Of a stretch of 64,000 bases of DNA, positions 17,402 to 25,707 are shown piece after piece (the first letter of the stretch is position 1; every line of letters starts with the position of its first letter). The translations under genes were made by a program, and so were the position numbers. The DNA comes from BOKV01 sp041397525. GTDB taxonomy: Bacteria; Pseudomonadota; Alphaproteobacteria; Rhizobiales; Rhizobiaceae. The notes below the pieces were generated by a model. That model was given only the letters and a program-made list of their open reading frames with translations. It was not told where the DNA came from and made no database searches. The DNA lies in the NCBI GenBank assembly GCA_041397525.1, contig JAWKWL010000002.1, positions 434,001 through 498,000 on the forward strand, written 5' to 3'.

Positions 17402-19144
17402 TCAGCCCGCCAACCTTTCAGCCTGATCTTTTGTCACTGGCCGCGCATCGCTCCATTGGTTGGCAATGGTCGCGTGGCCAAAATTGTGGCCTTGCAGGTA
17501 ATCCACACCCCAGGCTGCCAGCATGGCTGCTGTTTCGTGGTCTTCGACCCACTCCACCACGGTTTTCACTTCAAATGCCCGCGCCAGCATGATCAGGCTT
17601 TGTATGAAAACCTGGTTCTGCCGGTTTGAAGGCAGGTCGGATGCGAACGACCCGTCGATCTTGATGATGTCGACCGGCAACGACTTCAGATTGGCAAACG
17701 ATGTAAAGCCGGCACCAAAATCATCGATTGCCACCTTGCAACCCATGCTCTGGATGGTTGAAACAAATTTGCTGGCTTCCTCAAGATCACGCGCCGCATG
17801 CGATTCGGTAATTTCGACAATCAGTCGTGACGCCGCACCGGGAATGCGGTTCAACCCGTCGGCTAGCTTCGAAAGCCACAGCGGGTCCTCCGCCGTCTCG
17901 TTTGAAACATTGAGCGACAATTGCGCGGTGCTGTTCTGTTGCAGTGTTTCCAGCGTCAGTTCAAGCGTTCGGTGATCGACAATGCCGATAAGACCAAGTT
18001 TTTCGGCGAGCGGTACAAAATTGCCTGCGTCACCCGGCAGACCACTGTCATCTGCTATGCGGATCAGGCATTCGTGGAAGGCAACCCGGCCACTGACCGC
18101 CTCGACTACCGGCTGGAATGCCAGCCGCATCGATCCGGATTCGCAGGTCGCGATAACGCGCGCCGCCATTTCGGCATCCGCACGACGCTTGGCAGCAAGC
18201 TCGGGATCATGGTCATAAACCCTGATGCGGTAACCGCCATCAAACCGCGCCAGGTCACAGGCTGCGCTGGCAGCTGCAATCGCCGCCGTTGGCGTGCTTG
18301 CATGTTTGGGAAGGAAGCAGGCGCCGATGGTCGCATCCAGTGATACCGGACCCGCCGAGGTCTCGATGATTTCCTTGCGCAACGAATCCAGGAACCGTCT
18401 CGCAGCCACATAAATCTCGCCACCTGAACAGTTCTTCAGGATCACGCCGAATTTGGCTCCGGAAAACCGCGCAACAACATCATTGCCACGCATCCGTCCG
18501 GCAATGATGGCACCAGCTGTCTTGAGGACCTCATCGCCAATGTCAAAACCATAGATTTCATTGAACAGCGGCATGCGCTCCATGCTGACCACCAAAAGCA
18601 CGGCAGAGGTTTGATCGGACATGCATTCGCTGATGGTTTCTGCCAGTTGCATTTCCAGATAGCTGCGATTGGGAAGACCGGTAAGGTCATCGAAATCCGA
18701 CTTCCTGCGCAAGGTTTCCTCACGCATTCTGCGGTCATTGACGATGCGCACAATGCCTTCGGCCCGCTCTGGTCTGCCGCTGGCGTCTGGATACCAGGCA
18801 CCGGTGTCTTCAATCCAGACCATCTGGCCGGATGCCACATTTTGTGCGGCTATCGCATAGATGCACTGATATGGCACAGGGCCTGCCACCGGCTTCTCTT
18901 CAGCTGCCGAGAAGACAACGCCAAAACGGCTCTGGCTGCCCTCCGCGCTGATCAGGCTTTCGAATTGGCGTCCTTGCTGTGCAGGTCCGAAATCGCGAAG
19001 ACCGATGAGTCCTTGCGCATTTGCGCTCCATTCAAGCCGGTCACTGCGGATGTTCCATGCATACCGGGCCTGGCCGGTCAGGGCGAGCAGATCATCATCA
19101 CGGAATGTCCCGGCGTTATGATCTGTTTGGGGGGTGGATACCAT
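17402..19144 (-). CDS. Bifunctional-type GGDEF/EAL protein with degenerate GGDEF site
   Basis: A 580-residue cyclic-di-GMP signalling protein with no membrane segment. Residues about 20-140 form a PAS-like sensor region, 150-310 a GGDEF domain (DDLTGLPNR at 152-160) and 325-570 an EAL domain. The GGDEF signature reads SGAKF at 228-232, so diguanylate cyclase activity is unlikely. In the EAL domain the signature is E358-CL, with NVS at 412-414, EITES at 444-448, DDFG at 474-477 and Lys495 in IKIDGS, so most metal/substrate residues remain and phosphodiesterase activity is plausible. The loop-6 region reads VVEWVED rather than the common AEGVE. It converges on phaR with a 7-bp gap. Confidence 0.88.
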   Translation of the reverse strand: MVSTPQTDHNAGTFRDDDLLALTGQARYAWNIRSDRLEWSANAQGLIGLRDFGPAQQGRQFESLISAEGSQSRFGVVFSAAEEKPVAGPVPYQCIYAIAAQNVASGQMVWIEDTGAWYPDASGRPERAEGIVRIVNDRRMREETLRRKSDFDDLTGLPNRSYLEMQLAETISECMSDQTSAVLLVVSMERMPLFNEIYGFDIGDEVLKTAGAIIAGRMRGNDVVARFSGAKFGVILKNCSGGEIYVAARRFLDSLRKEIIETSAGPVSLDATIGACFLPKHASTPTAAIAAASAACDLARFDGGYRIRVYDHDPELAAKRRADAEMAARVIATCESGSMRLAFQPVVEAVSGRVAFHECLIRIADDSGLPGDAGNFVPLAEKLGLIGIVDHRTLELTLETLQQNSTAQLSLNVSNETAEDPLWLSKLADGLNRIPGAASRLIVEITESHAARDLEEASKFVSTIQSMGCKVAIDDFGAGFTSFANLKSLPVDIIKIDGSFASDLPSNRQNQVFIQSLIMLARAFEVKTVVEWVEDHETAAMLAAWGVDYLQGHNFGHATIANQWSDARPVTKDQAERLAG

Positions 19145-19253
19145 GAGTCATTCCATTCGCATTGTTCGTGGCCTTGCAGCCATGAAAGGCCATCGGCATC
19201 AGGATGCCTTGCAAGGGTTAAGAACCGACGAACACAGCGCAACGGATTGAAGC

Positions 19254-19673
19254 TCAGTAATGCCCTCCGATCGAGACATCGCGGGTTGCCGAGCGAAGAG
19301 CCACTGAAAATCCGGCAACAACATCAATGAAGGTGATTGCCATCAGGATAAAGAAAACCGAATGCGCCGCACTGCTCACCAGCAGGAATTCAATCAGAAA
19401 GGCGATGAACACAAAGGTGGACAGCAAATGGTCAATAACCGAACCGGCGCCGACCCGGGTCGCCTTGAGGATTTCAAAAAACAGCAGGAACAGGCCCAAA
19501 ACGACCATCAGGTCACCCAGATTCATCGACCAGGCAACACCTGATACCATTGACAGTGTCATCACGGTGGCAGCCCAGGGATCAGCACCGGTGGCACCCA
19601 GAAAGCCCCAGGCAACAAGATTGTAGACGATGAACGGAACGATCATCAGCGGTACATTTGTGAGAAGGCCCAT
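19254..19673 (-). CDS. Conserved hypothetical membrane protein (four TM segments)
   Basis: A 139-residue protein composed mostly of four hydrophobic helices (about residues 7-28, 35-70, 83-102 and 105-125), with a short hydrophilic C-terminus (RSATRDVSIGGHY). No enzyme motif is visible and I do not assign a family. It lies between the GGDEF/EAL gene and rpmF on the same strand, separated from rpmF by a strong intrinsic terminator, so it probably has its own promoter in 19674-19825. Confidence 0.65.
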   Translation of the reverse strand: MGLLTNVPLMIVPFIVYNLVAWGFLGATGADPWAATVMTLSMVSGVAWSMNLGDLMVVLGLFLLFFEILKATRVGAGSVIDHLLSTFVFIAFLIEFLLVSSAAHSVFFILMAITFIDVVAGFSVALRSATRDVSIGGHY

Positions 19674-19825
19674 GGTGAAAACTGCACTCCGGTTTCGCGC
19701 CAGCCCTTTTGGCCAACCTCAATGGCGGCCCCGACTGTCTGATTTGGCAGCAAGCTTCTCCCCATAAGCATGCCGGTGTCAACATTGTGACACTCGAGGT
19801 TGTGGACGTGGCAGCCCAAAAAAAG

Positions 19826-19854
19826 AAAAAACCGGATGTTTCCACCCGGTTTTT
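19826..19854 (-). terminator. Rho-independent terminator after rpmF
   Basis: Read on the minus strand, a 12-bp stem (one G-T wobble) closes a GAAA tetraloop, with A-tract/T-tract flanks and a T-rich tail running into 19817-19825. It starts 26 bp after the rpmF stop. The stem and tail are both strong, so this should end the rpmF transcript. Confidence 0.88.
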
Positions 19855-19880
19855 CAAAATCAGTCATATTGTCGATGTGT

Positions 19881-20066
19881 TCAGACAGATTGCTTGGGCT
19901 CAAGAATCTGGCGGCCACGATACATGCCGGTCTTCAGATCAACATGGTGCGGACGGCGAAGCTCGCCCGAATCCTTGTCTTCAACATAGGCCGGCTGCTT
20001 CAGCCCGTCGGCCGAACGACGCATGCCGCGCTTCGACGGCGATGTTTTTCGCTTGGGTACAGCCAT
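19881..20066 (-). CDS. rpmF: 50S ribosomal protein L32
   Basis: A 61-residue basic ribosomal protein with the L32 N-terminus MAVPKRKTSPSKRGMRRS and the alphaproteobacterial C-terminal extension (RRPHHVDLKTGMYRGRQIL). It has its own predicted promoter and structured leader upstream and a strong terminator downstream, so it forms a monocistronic unit. It lacks the zinc-binding cysteines found in some L32 proteins, which is usual in this class. Confidence 0.96.
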   Translation of the reverse strand: MAVPKRKTSPSKRGMRRSADGLKQPAYVEDKDSGELRRPHHVDLKTGMYRGRQILEPKQSV

Positions 20067-20092
20067 TTCATTACTCCGGAAATTTGTTCACG

Positions 20093-20124
20093 CCGGATAA
20101 CGCTGCCTTTTGGCATCAATCCGG
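20093..20124 (-). promoter_or_regulatory. Structured 5' leader of rpmF
   Basis: In the rpmF leader a CCGGAT...ATCCGG outer stem encloses a perfect TGCC-AAAA-GGCA hairpin. The element ends 26 bp before the rpmF start codon. It could serve as an autoregulatory or stability element; no known leader family is recognised. Confidence 0.4.
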
Positions 20125-20139
20125 ACTTTCGGTGCGGCG

Positions 20140-20168
20140 CATATACAGTGTCCTGGCTGTTTTGACCA
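20140..20168 (-). promoter_or_regulatory. Predicted sigma-70-type promoter of rpmF
   Basis: On the minus strand, -35 TGGTCA (4/6) and -10 TATATG are separated by exactly 17 bp. Transcription would start near 20133 and give a leader of about 65 nt containing the hairpin described separately. Confidence 0.5.
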
Positions 20169-20217
20169 GACCCGGCGCGGGATTTCTTTTCGCCTGCAGC
20201 CAATCAGGCCGGTTCGA

Positions 20218-20970
20218 TCATTTCACGCAACCGACATAACCCCCGGCCTTTGCTGCCCGACGTTCGATGAGTGAAGCCAGCCTTCGCATCCCGCTTCCCG
20301 GCTTTGCCGGGTTTCGCACGAACGGATTAGGCAATGCCACCGTCAGAAGCGCAGCCTGGCGAGCGGAAAGTTGCGAAGCCGGCCGTTTGAAATATTTCTG
20401 GGCGGCGGCCTCCACACCAAACACGCCATCCCCCCATTCCGCAATGTTGAGATAGATCTCCATGATCCGCTTTTTCGGCAACACCACATCGAGATAGATG
20501 GCGATCGGTATCTCGGCAGCCTTTCGAAGGATTGAGCGGCTGTTGAAGAGAAACAGGTTCTTCGCTGTCTGCATGGTGATGGTGCTGGCACCGCGCGGCT
20601 TTTCACCATCAAGGGCATCGCTGATCACAGCATTGAGTTCCTTGAAGTCAACGCCATGATGGCCGCAGAACTGCCCGTCCTCCGACATGATCACCGAATG
20701 AACCAGTACCGGCGCCACATCGTCAATTTCCACCCAGCGCCTGTCGACCGATCCGCCCGAAAGCCACTGGCCCAGCATCAGCGTGGAAACCGGGCGCACC
20801 GGCTCAATGCGGTAAATTACGCCAAGAACCGCAGGCAACATGACAACAATGGCCAATGCGACCATGAGATAGCGCGCCAACCGGTAGCGCCAAAGTCGCC
20901 GGATCAGGCCAGGTATCATTCGGCTTCCAACCGGATTTTTTTCAACTGGTGCCGACTCCGGTTCACTCAT
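20218..20970 (-). CDS. mtgA: Monofunctional biosynthetic peptidoglycan transglycosylase
   Basis: Polymerises lipid II into glycan strands at the outer face of the inner membrane. The 250-residue protein has one N-terminal transmembrane anchor (about residues 31-53) followed by a GT51 domain. The catalytic glutamate E97 is in SEDGQFCGHHGVDF, with the second GT51 motif GASTITMQTAKNLFL and the RIMEIYLNIAEWG motif. There is no transpeptidase domain, so it is the monofunctional type. It is upstream of rpmF on the same strand, and divergent from ispA across 222 bp with no gene that I can see. Confidence 0.95.
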   Translation of the reverse strand: MSEPESAPVEKNPVGSRMIPGLIRRLWRYRLARYLMVALAIVVMLPAVLGVIYRIEPVRPVSTLMLGQWLSGGSVDRRWVEIDDVAPVLVHSVIMSEDGQFCGHHGVDFKELNAVISDALDGEKPRGASTITMQTAKNLFLFNSRSILRKAAEIPIAIYLDVVLPKKRIMEIYLNIAEWGDGVFGVEAAAQKYFKRPASQLSARQAALLTVALPNPFVRNPAKPGSGMRRLASLIERRAAKAGGYVGCVK

Positions 20971-21192
20971 GTTACGCTTCGATCTTCTTGCGGTCTATTT
21001 GGGATCATTTTTCGATGGTGCTCTCAAATTGAGGCAAGTATCACATCTTTCGCCCTGTTCAAAAGACCACTTCGAAGCGAAGTCCGCCGGGGTGCTGCGG
21101 CCCATGGAAGATCGAGCGAAACTTGTGGCCGACACTTGTGTTAGGCACAAACCCGTGCCAGTGCGACCACAACAGCGAAATGGAGTTCCGCA

Positions 21193-22107
21193 ATGGCACA
21201 GTCGCAGCATGAGTTTCTGGACCGTCTTTCCAGCCGCGCCGGCGAGGTGACGCGCGTGCTTGAAAGCCTCCTGTCCCCAACGCCGCAGCCGGGCGAAACG
21301 AGCCGCCCCGAACGACTGCTTGCGGCAATGCAGCATGGCGTCCTGAACGGCGGAAAGCGGTTGCGACCCTTCCTGCTCGTGGAGACGGCACAGATGCTTG
21401 GTGCAACCGGCATTGGACCAATTCGCGCGGGGGCGGCTCTGGAATGCGTCCATTGCTACTCGCTCATTCACGATGATCTTCCTGCCATGGATGATGACGA
21501 CCTGCGTCGCGGCCAGCCGACCGTCCACAAGGCATTTGACGAGGCAACCGCCATTCTGGCTGGCGATGCCCTGTTAACACTGGCATTCGACATATTGGCA
21601 GATGAGGCCACACATGTTGACCCGCAAATTCGATCCGCACTTGTAGTTTCACTGGCGAGATCGGCTGGGATTGGCGGCATGGCCGGAGGCCAGATGCTCG
21701 ACATCGGCGGCTCCGCAGCCAATCCCGGCATTGATGAAATCCTGCTGATGCAGTCCATGAAGACCGGCGCGCTCATCCGCCACGCTTGCGAGGCAGGCGC
21801 GATCATTGCCGGCGCAGATGTGCAGACCCGTTCCCGTTTGATGACCTTCGGTGAGCTCATCGGCAAGGCATTTCAACTGGCCGACGACATTCTCGACGAG
21901 ACATCCAGCACCCTGGCCATGGGCAAGGAGACCGCCAAGGACCGCGAGCAGGGCAAGGCCACATTGGTATCCATGCTTGGACTGCCTGAAGCCCGGGAAA
22001 AGGCTGCGAGCCTGCTTGAAGAAGCTGTCGAGCTACTTGAACCCTTCGGTGATCGGGCGCGGATGTTGTCGGAGGCGGCCCGTTTCACAGTGGAGCGCAG
22101 CCACTAG
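21193..22107 (+). CDS. ispA: Polyprenyl synthetase, farnesyl diphosphate synthase type
   Basis: Makes short-chain (C15-C20) isoprenoid diphosphates by head-to-tail condensation of IPP. The 304-residue trans-isoprenyl synthase has GGKRLRP at 53-59, the first Asp-rich motif DDLPAMD at 94-100 in a DDxxxxD bacterial form, and the second LADDILD near residue 230. Length and the N-terminal extension fit a bacterial IspA; chain length specificity is inferred. It is followed by the cysG promoter region. Confidence 0.88.
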   Translation: MAQSQHEFLDRLSSRAGEVTRVLESLLSPTPQPGETSRPERLLAAMQHGVLNGGKRLRPFLLVETAQMLGATGIGPIRAGAALECVHCYSLIHDDLPAMDDDDLRRGQPTVHKAFDEATAILAGDALLTLAFDILADEATHVDPQIRSALVVSLARSAGIGGMAGGQMLDIGGSAANPGIDEILLMQSMKTGALIRHACEAGAIIAGADVQTRSRLMTFGELIGKAFQLADDILDETSSTLAMGKETAKDREQGKATLVSMLGLPEAREKAASLLEEAVELLEPFGDRARMLSEAARFTVERSH

Positions 22108-22112
22108 GGCGG

Positions 22113-22168
22113 TTGACAGTCGCGGGCGAATGTCTGGTGATTTTTGACCCGGAATTTCAATCCGGGAG
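22113..22168 (+). promoter_or_regulatory. Predicted cysG operon promoter with start-proximal hairpin
   Basis: A perfect TTGACA is at 22113-22118, with GGTGAT 17 bp further at 22136-22141 as a weak -10. Just downstream of the predicted start, CCCGGA and TCCGGG (within 22148-22168) form a 6-bp stem with a 7-nt loop. About 90 nt of leader remain before the preferred cysG start. No known riboswitch is recognised. Confidence 0.4.
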
Positions 22169-22255
22169 ATGCATTTTCTCAAGAAGGCTAAAAAATCGCC
22201 ATTCCATGCGCATGAGCCGCAGGAAGACCTGCCTATTCTGGAACAACATTTCAGA

Positions 22256-23719
22256 ATGGAAACGCCAATGCCCGCTCACTCATCTCCTCGCGACAATGAT
22301 CGCCTGTCGGAATTTCCGATCTTCCTGAGGGTTGAAGATCGCTTTGCCGTGGTCATTGGCAATGGCGAAGAGGCACTCAACAAGTCGCGATTGCTCTTTG
22401 AAAGCCGCATCACGCAACATGTAGTGGCTGACAATCCGTCGCCGGAATTGGCGCTATGGATCAACGCATCGAAGTTGAATCACATCTGGGAAGAATTTTC
22501 TCCATCGCAACTCGATGGCGCATTGCTCGTTTTTGCTGCGACCGGCGAGGAGGCAGCGGACACAGCAATTGTCCAGGCTGCACGCCAACGCAACATTCCG
22601 GTCAATGCCGTCGACAGACCCCACCTTTGTGACTTTTACACCCCGGCGCTCATCAACCGCGCGCCAATCGCCGTGGCTATCGGCTCAAGCGGTTCAGGCC
22701 CGGTGCTGACCCAGATCCTTCGCGCCCGCATCGAAACGCTGCTGCCGCCAACAATCGGCAGTCTGGCAAGGCTCGCGCATCTCTACAGGAATGCCGCCGA
22801 GAAGTTGATCCCGCGCGGTGCTGCCCGTCGCCAATTCTGGCGCAAATTCTTCACCGGCGAGATCGCCGACGCAACAAGGCGCGGTGACATACCCGCAGCC
22901 CGCAGGCTAGCGGCCCGCCTGCTCAAGACAGGCGGAACGACAAGCGGCATTGTCTCGCTGGTCGGGGCAGGCCCGGGTGCCGAAGATCTGCTGACCTTGC
23001 GGGCGGTTAATGCCCTGCAACAGGCTGACGTGATCGTCCATGACGGCCTGGTTTCCGGGAAGGCAATTGCCATGGGCAGGCGCGATGCGAGACGCATCAA
23101 TGTGGCCAAGGCCAAGGGACGGCACTCAGCTACCCAGGACGAAATCAACACCATTCTGGTTTCCGAAGCCCGCAAGGGAAACCGCGTTGTCCGCCTGAAG
23201 GGTGGCGATCCGATGGTATTTGGCCGGGCAGGCGAGGAAATCGCTGCCTTGCGCGAGCATGGACTTGATGTCGAGGTCATCCCCGGCGTCACATCTGCCC
23301 TGGCCGCAGCCGCGGCTGCGCAGATACCGCTAACCCTGCGCGGGGTGGCCTCCACCCTTGTCCTCGCTACAGGTCACGACAGGAACGGGGACGTGTTGCC
23401 GGATTGGGCTGGCCTCGCGCTATCCGGCGCAACCATCGCTGTTTACATGGGGCGAACGGTCGCCGCATCCGTCGCGAAGCAATTGATTGCTGCCGGACTT
23501 TCCGAACAAGCCCCGGTCGCGATAGCCGAGGCGGTTTCGACGCCAGCCGAGCGTATCGCAAAAGGAACGCTCGCCACGCTTTGCCAACTTCCTGCGGGTC
23601 GGCAAGGAAACCAGCCTGCCCTGATCCTGATCGGCGAAGCCATCCGCCATTCCTCCAGCCATTTCATCTCTCTTTCAAAATTGCAGGGCGAGAGCCTTGC
23701 GGCAACTTCTGCAGCCTAG
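22256..23719 (+). CDS. cysG: Siroheme synthase (uroporphyrinogen-III methyltransferase/precorrin-2 dehydrogenase/ferrochelatase)
   Basis: Makes siroheme for the sulfite reductase encoded downstream. The N-terminal 200 residues are the precorrin-2 dehydrogenase/ferrochelatase domain, whose NAD loop reads VVIGNGEEALNK, followed by the dimerisation region. The C-terminal 250 residues are the SAM-dependent uroporphyrinogen-III methyltransferase (VGAGPGAEDLLTLRA, VRLKGGDPMVFGRAGEE, VEVIPGVTSA). Three in-frame starts are possible (22169, 22256, 22268). The first has its GGGAG directly abutting the ATG and would add an atypical charged extension, so 22256 is preferred with moderate certainty. It heads the operon cysG-DUF2849-cysI-cysH-DUF934. 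Confidence 0.92.
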   Translation: METPMPAHSSPRDNDRLSEFPIFLRVEDRFAVVIGNGEEALNKSRLLFESRITQHVVADNPSPELALWINASKLNHIWEEFSPSQLDGALLVFAATGEEAADTAIVQAARQRNIPVNAVDRPHLCDFYTPALINRAPIAVAIGSSGSGPVLTQILRARIETLLPPTIGSLARLAHLYRNAAEKLIPRGAARRQFWRKFFTGEIADATRRGDIPAARRLAARLLKTGGTTSGIVSLVGAGPGAEDLLTLRAVNALQQADVIVHDGLVSGKAIAMGRRDARRINVAKAKGRHSATQDEINTILVSEARKGNRVVRLKGGDPMVFGRAGEEIAALREHGLDVEVIPGVTSALAAAAAAQIPLTLRGVASTLVLATGHDRNGDVLPDWAGLALSGATIAVYMGRTVAASVAKQLIAAGLSEQAPVAIAEAVSTPAERIAKGTLATLCQLPAGRQGNQPALILIGEAIRHSSSHFISLSKLQGESLAATSAA

Positions 23720-23729
23720 GAGCACAGCC

Positions 23730-24026
23730 ATGAAAACCATCACTGCAAACCGCCTCGACGATGGAGCCGTAGTCTGGCTGTCCGGCGCTGGCTGGGAAAC
23801 CTCGATTGCACAGGCCGCAGTCCTGAGTGCACCCGACGCCATCGATGCAGGCCTTCAGGCCGCAGCCAGGGCTGTCGCCAATCGCGAGGTTGTCGAGATT
23901 GCGGCCATCGATGTCACGCTCGATCAGAACCGGCGCCCGGTTCCGGTCCGGCTGCGTGAGAGAATTCGTGCCTTTGGCCCGACAATTCCTTTCGCCAGCG
24001 ACGCGCAACAAAGCCTTGTGGCTTGA
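23730..24026 (+). CDS. DUF2849 family protein of the sulfite reductase operon
   Basis: A 98-residue cytosolic protein of the DUF2849 family, which is found next to nitrite/sulfite reductase genes in Alphaproteobacteria. The sequence begins MKTITANRLDDGAVVWL and ends with a basic RPVPVRLRERIRAFGP stretch. A TAGGAG ribosome-binding site precedes the ATG. It lies 10 bp after cysG and 28 bp before cysI. Its biochemical role is not established; a link to siroheme delivery or reductase assembly is inference from context. Confidence 0.8.
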   Translation: MKTITANRLDDGAVVWLSGAGWETSIAQAAVLSAPDAIDAGLQAAARAVANREVVEIAAIDVTLDQNRRPVPVRLRERIRAFGPTIPFASDAQQSLVA

Positions 24027-24054
24027 AGAACTGCATTCACGCCGGAGTTGATCC

Positions 24055-25707
24055 ATGTATCAATATGATGAATTCGATCATGCATTCGTTGCAGCGCGGA
24101 TCGCACAATTTCGCGACCAGGTGGCGCGACGCATGTCGGGCGAACTGAGCGAGGACGAATTCAAGCCCCTGCGGCTGATGAACGGAGTCTACTTGCAATT
24201 GCACGCCTACATGCTGCGCGTTGCCATTCCCTATGGAACCTTGAACGCGAAGCAGATGCGAATGCTCGCCCATATCGCACGCAAATGGGACAAGGGTTAC
24301 GGCCACTTCACCACCCGCCAGAACATCCAGTTCAACTGGCCCGCCCTGACCGACATCCCCGACATCCTGGAAGCGCTTGCTTCAGTGGAAATGCACGCGA
24401 TCCAGACCTCCGGCAATTGCGTGCGCAATGTCACAACCGATCATTTCGCCGGTGTGGCGGCCGATGAAATTGCCGACCCGCGTGCCTATGCGGAAATCCT
24501 GCGCCAGTGGTCAAGCCTGCATCCGGAATTCAGCTTCCTCCCGCGCAAGTTCAAGATTGCCATTACCGGCGCCTGTGAGGACCGGGCCGCTATCCAGGTT
24601 CACGACATCGGTTTGCAGCTGAAGCGCAACGCAGATGGCGAGACCGGCTTTGCCGTTCACGTAGGTGGTGGCCAGGGTCGTACGCCAATGGTCGCCAAGC
24701 TGCTGCGTGATTTCCTGCCGGAGCGCGATCTGCTTTCCTATGTCGAAGCGATCCTGCGCGTTTACAATTTCCACGGCCGGCGCGACAACAAATACAAAGC
24801 CCGCATCAAGATTTTGGTGCATGAAACCGGAATTGAAAGCCTTGCCAGGGACGTGGAAGCCGAATTCGGGCGTTTGAAGCAGGGACCGCTGGCCTTACCG
24901 CAAGCCGATATCGACGCCATTTCCGCCTTCTTTGCCGCACCGGACTATCGCGAACTGCCCGACGAGACCTCGCTGATGCAGGACGCCGATCCCCTGTTCC
25001 GTCGCTGGCTGCGCCACAATACCCACGCCCACAAAAGGCCGGGCCATGCAATTGTCACTGTATCCCTGAAGCCAACTGGCAGTGCGCCAGGCGATGCCAC
25101 TGCCGACCAGATGGAAACCATTGCCGATATTGCCCAACAATTCTCACGCGGCGAACTGCGGATCAGCCACGAGCAGAACGTAGTCCTGCCGCATGTCGAA
25201 CAACGCAATCTCAGGAAGGTGTATCAGCTTCTCGACGAAGCCGGACTTTCAACGGCCAATGCAGGGCTTGCCTCCGACATCATTGCCTGCCCCGGCCTCG
25301 ACTATTGCGCGCTCGCAAATGCCCGCTCAATCCCTGTTGCGCAACAGCTTTCGCAAAGCCTGGTCACATCAGGTCGCGAGGAAAGGGCAGGAGATATCAA
25401 GATCAAGATTTCCGGTTGCATCAATGCCTGCGGGCATCATCATGTTGGTCATATCGGCATCCTCGGCGTGGATCGAAAGGGTGAGGAATATTACCAGCTT
25501 ACACTTGGCGGCTCCGCCGACAACAATACGGCCATCGGCGAAATCGTCGGGCCTGGATTCTCTCAAGGCGAGATCGTCGGCGCGGTCGAAACCGTAATCG
25601 ACACCTATCTCGATCAGCGCTCATCCGAACAGGAAAGCTTTATCGAAACCTGGCGCCGCATCGGCCAGAAACCATTCCGGGAGGCGCTGTATGGACCGAC
25701 TGCTTGA
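24055..25707 (+). CDS. cysI: Sulfite reductase, siroheme/[4Fe-4S] subunit (ferredoxin-type nitrite/sulfite reductase)
   Basis: Reduces sulfite to sulfide with six electrons in assimilatory sulfur metabolism. The 550-residue protein has two nitrite/sulfite reductase ferredoxin-like half domains. The C-terminal cluster-siroheme ligands are CPGLDYC (near residue 412) and SGCINACGHHHVGHIGILG (near 452), matching CX5C...CX3C. The sulfite rather than nitrite assignment comes from its place between cysG and cysH. No flavoprotein subunit (cysJ) lies nearby, so electrons probably come from ferredoxin. Confidence 0.9.
   Translation: MYQYDEFDHAFVAARIAQFRDQVARRMSGELSEDEFKPLRLMNGVYLQLHAYMLRVAIPYGTLNAKQMRMLAHIARKWDKGYGHFTTRQNIQFNWPALTDIPDILEALASVEMHAIQTSGNCVRNVTTDHFAGVAADEIADPRAYAEILRQWSSLHPEFSFLPRKFKIAITGACEDRAAIQVHDIGLQLKRNADGETGFAVHVGGGQGRTPMVAKLLRDFLPERDLLSYVEAILRVYNFHGRRDNKYKARIKILVHETGIESLARDVEAEFGRLKQGPLALPQADIDAISAFFAAPDYRELPDETSLMQDADPLFRRWLRHNTHAHKRPGHAIVTVSLKPTGSAPGDATADQMETIADIAQQFSRGELRISHEQNVVLPHVEQRNLRKVYQLLDEAGLSTANAGLASDIIACPGLDYCALANARSIPVAQQLSQSLVTSGREERAGDIKIKISGCINACGHHHVGHIGILGVDRKGEEYYQLTLGGSADNNTAIGEIVGPGFSQGEIVGAVETVIDTYLDQRSSEQESFIETWRRIGQKPFREALYGPTA

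Noticed and set aside
20971..21192. Gap between mtgA and ispA examined for a small gene or RNA
   Set aside because: Open frames there are short, lack start signals, and no stable structure with a terminator was seen.
22113..22328. Possible leader peptide or small gene upstream of cysG
   Set aside because: The frame overlaps the real cysG start region, lacks a ribosome-binding site and reads as Arg/Cys-rich random sequence.
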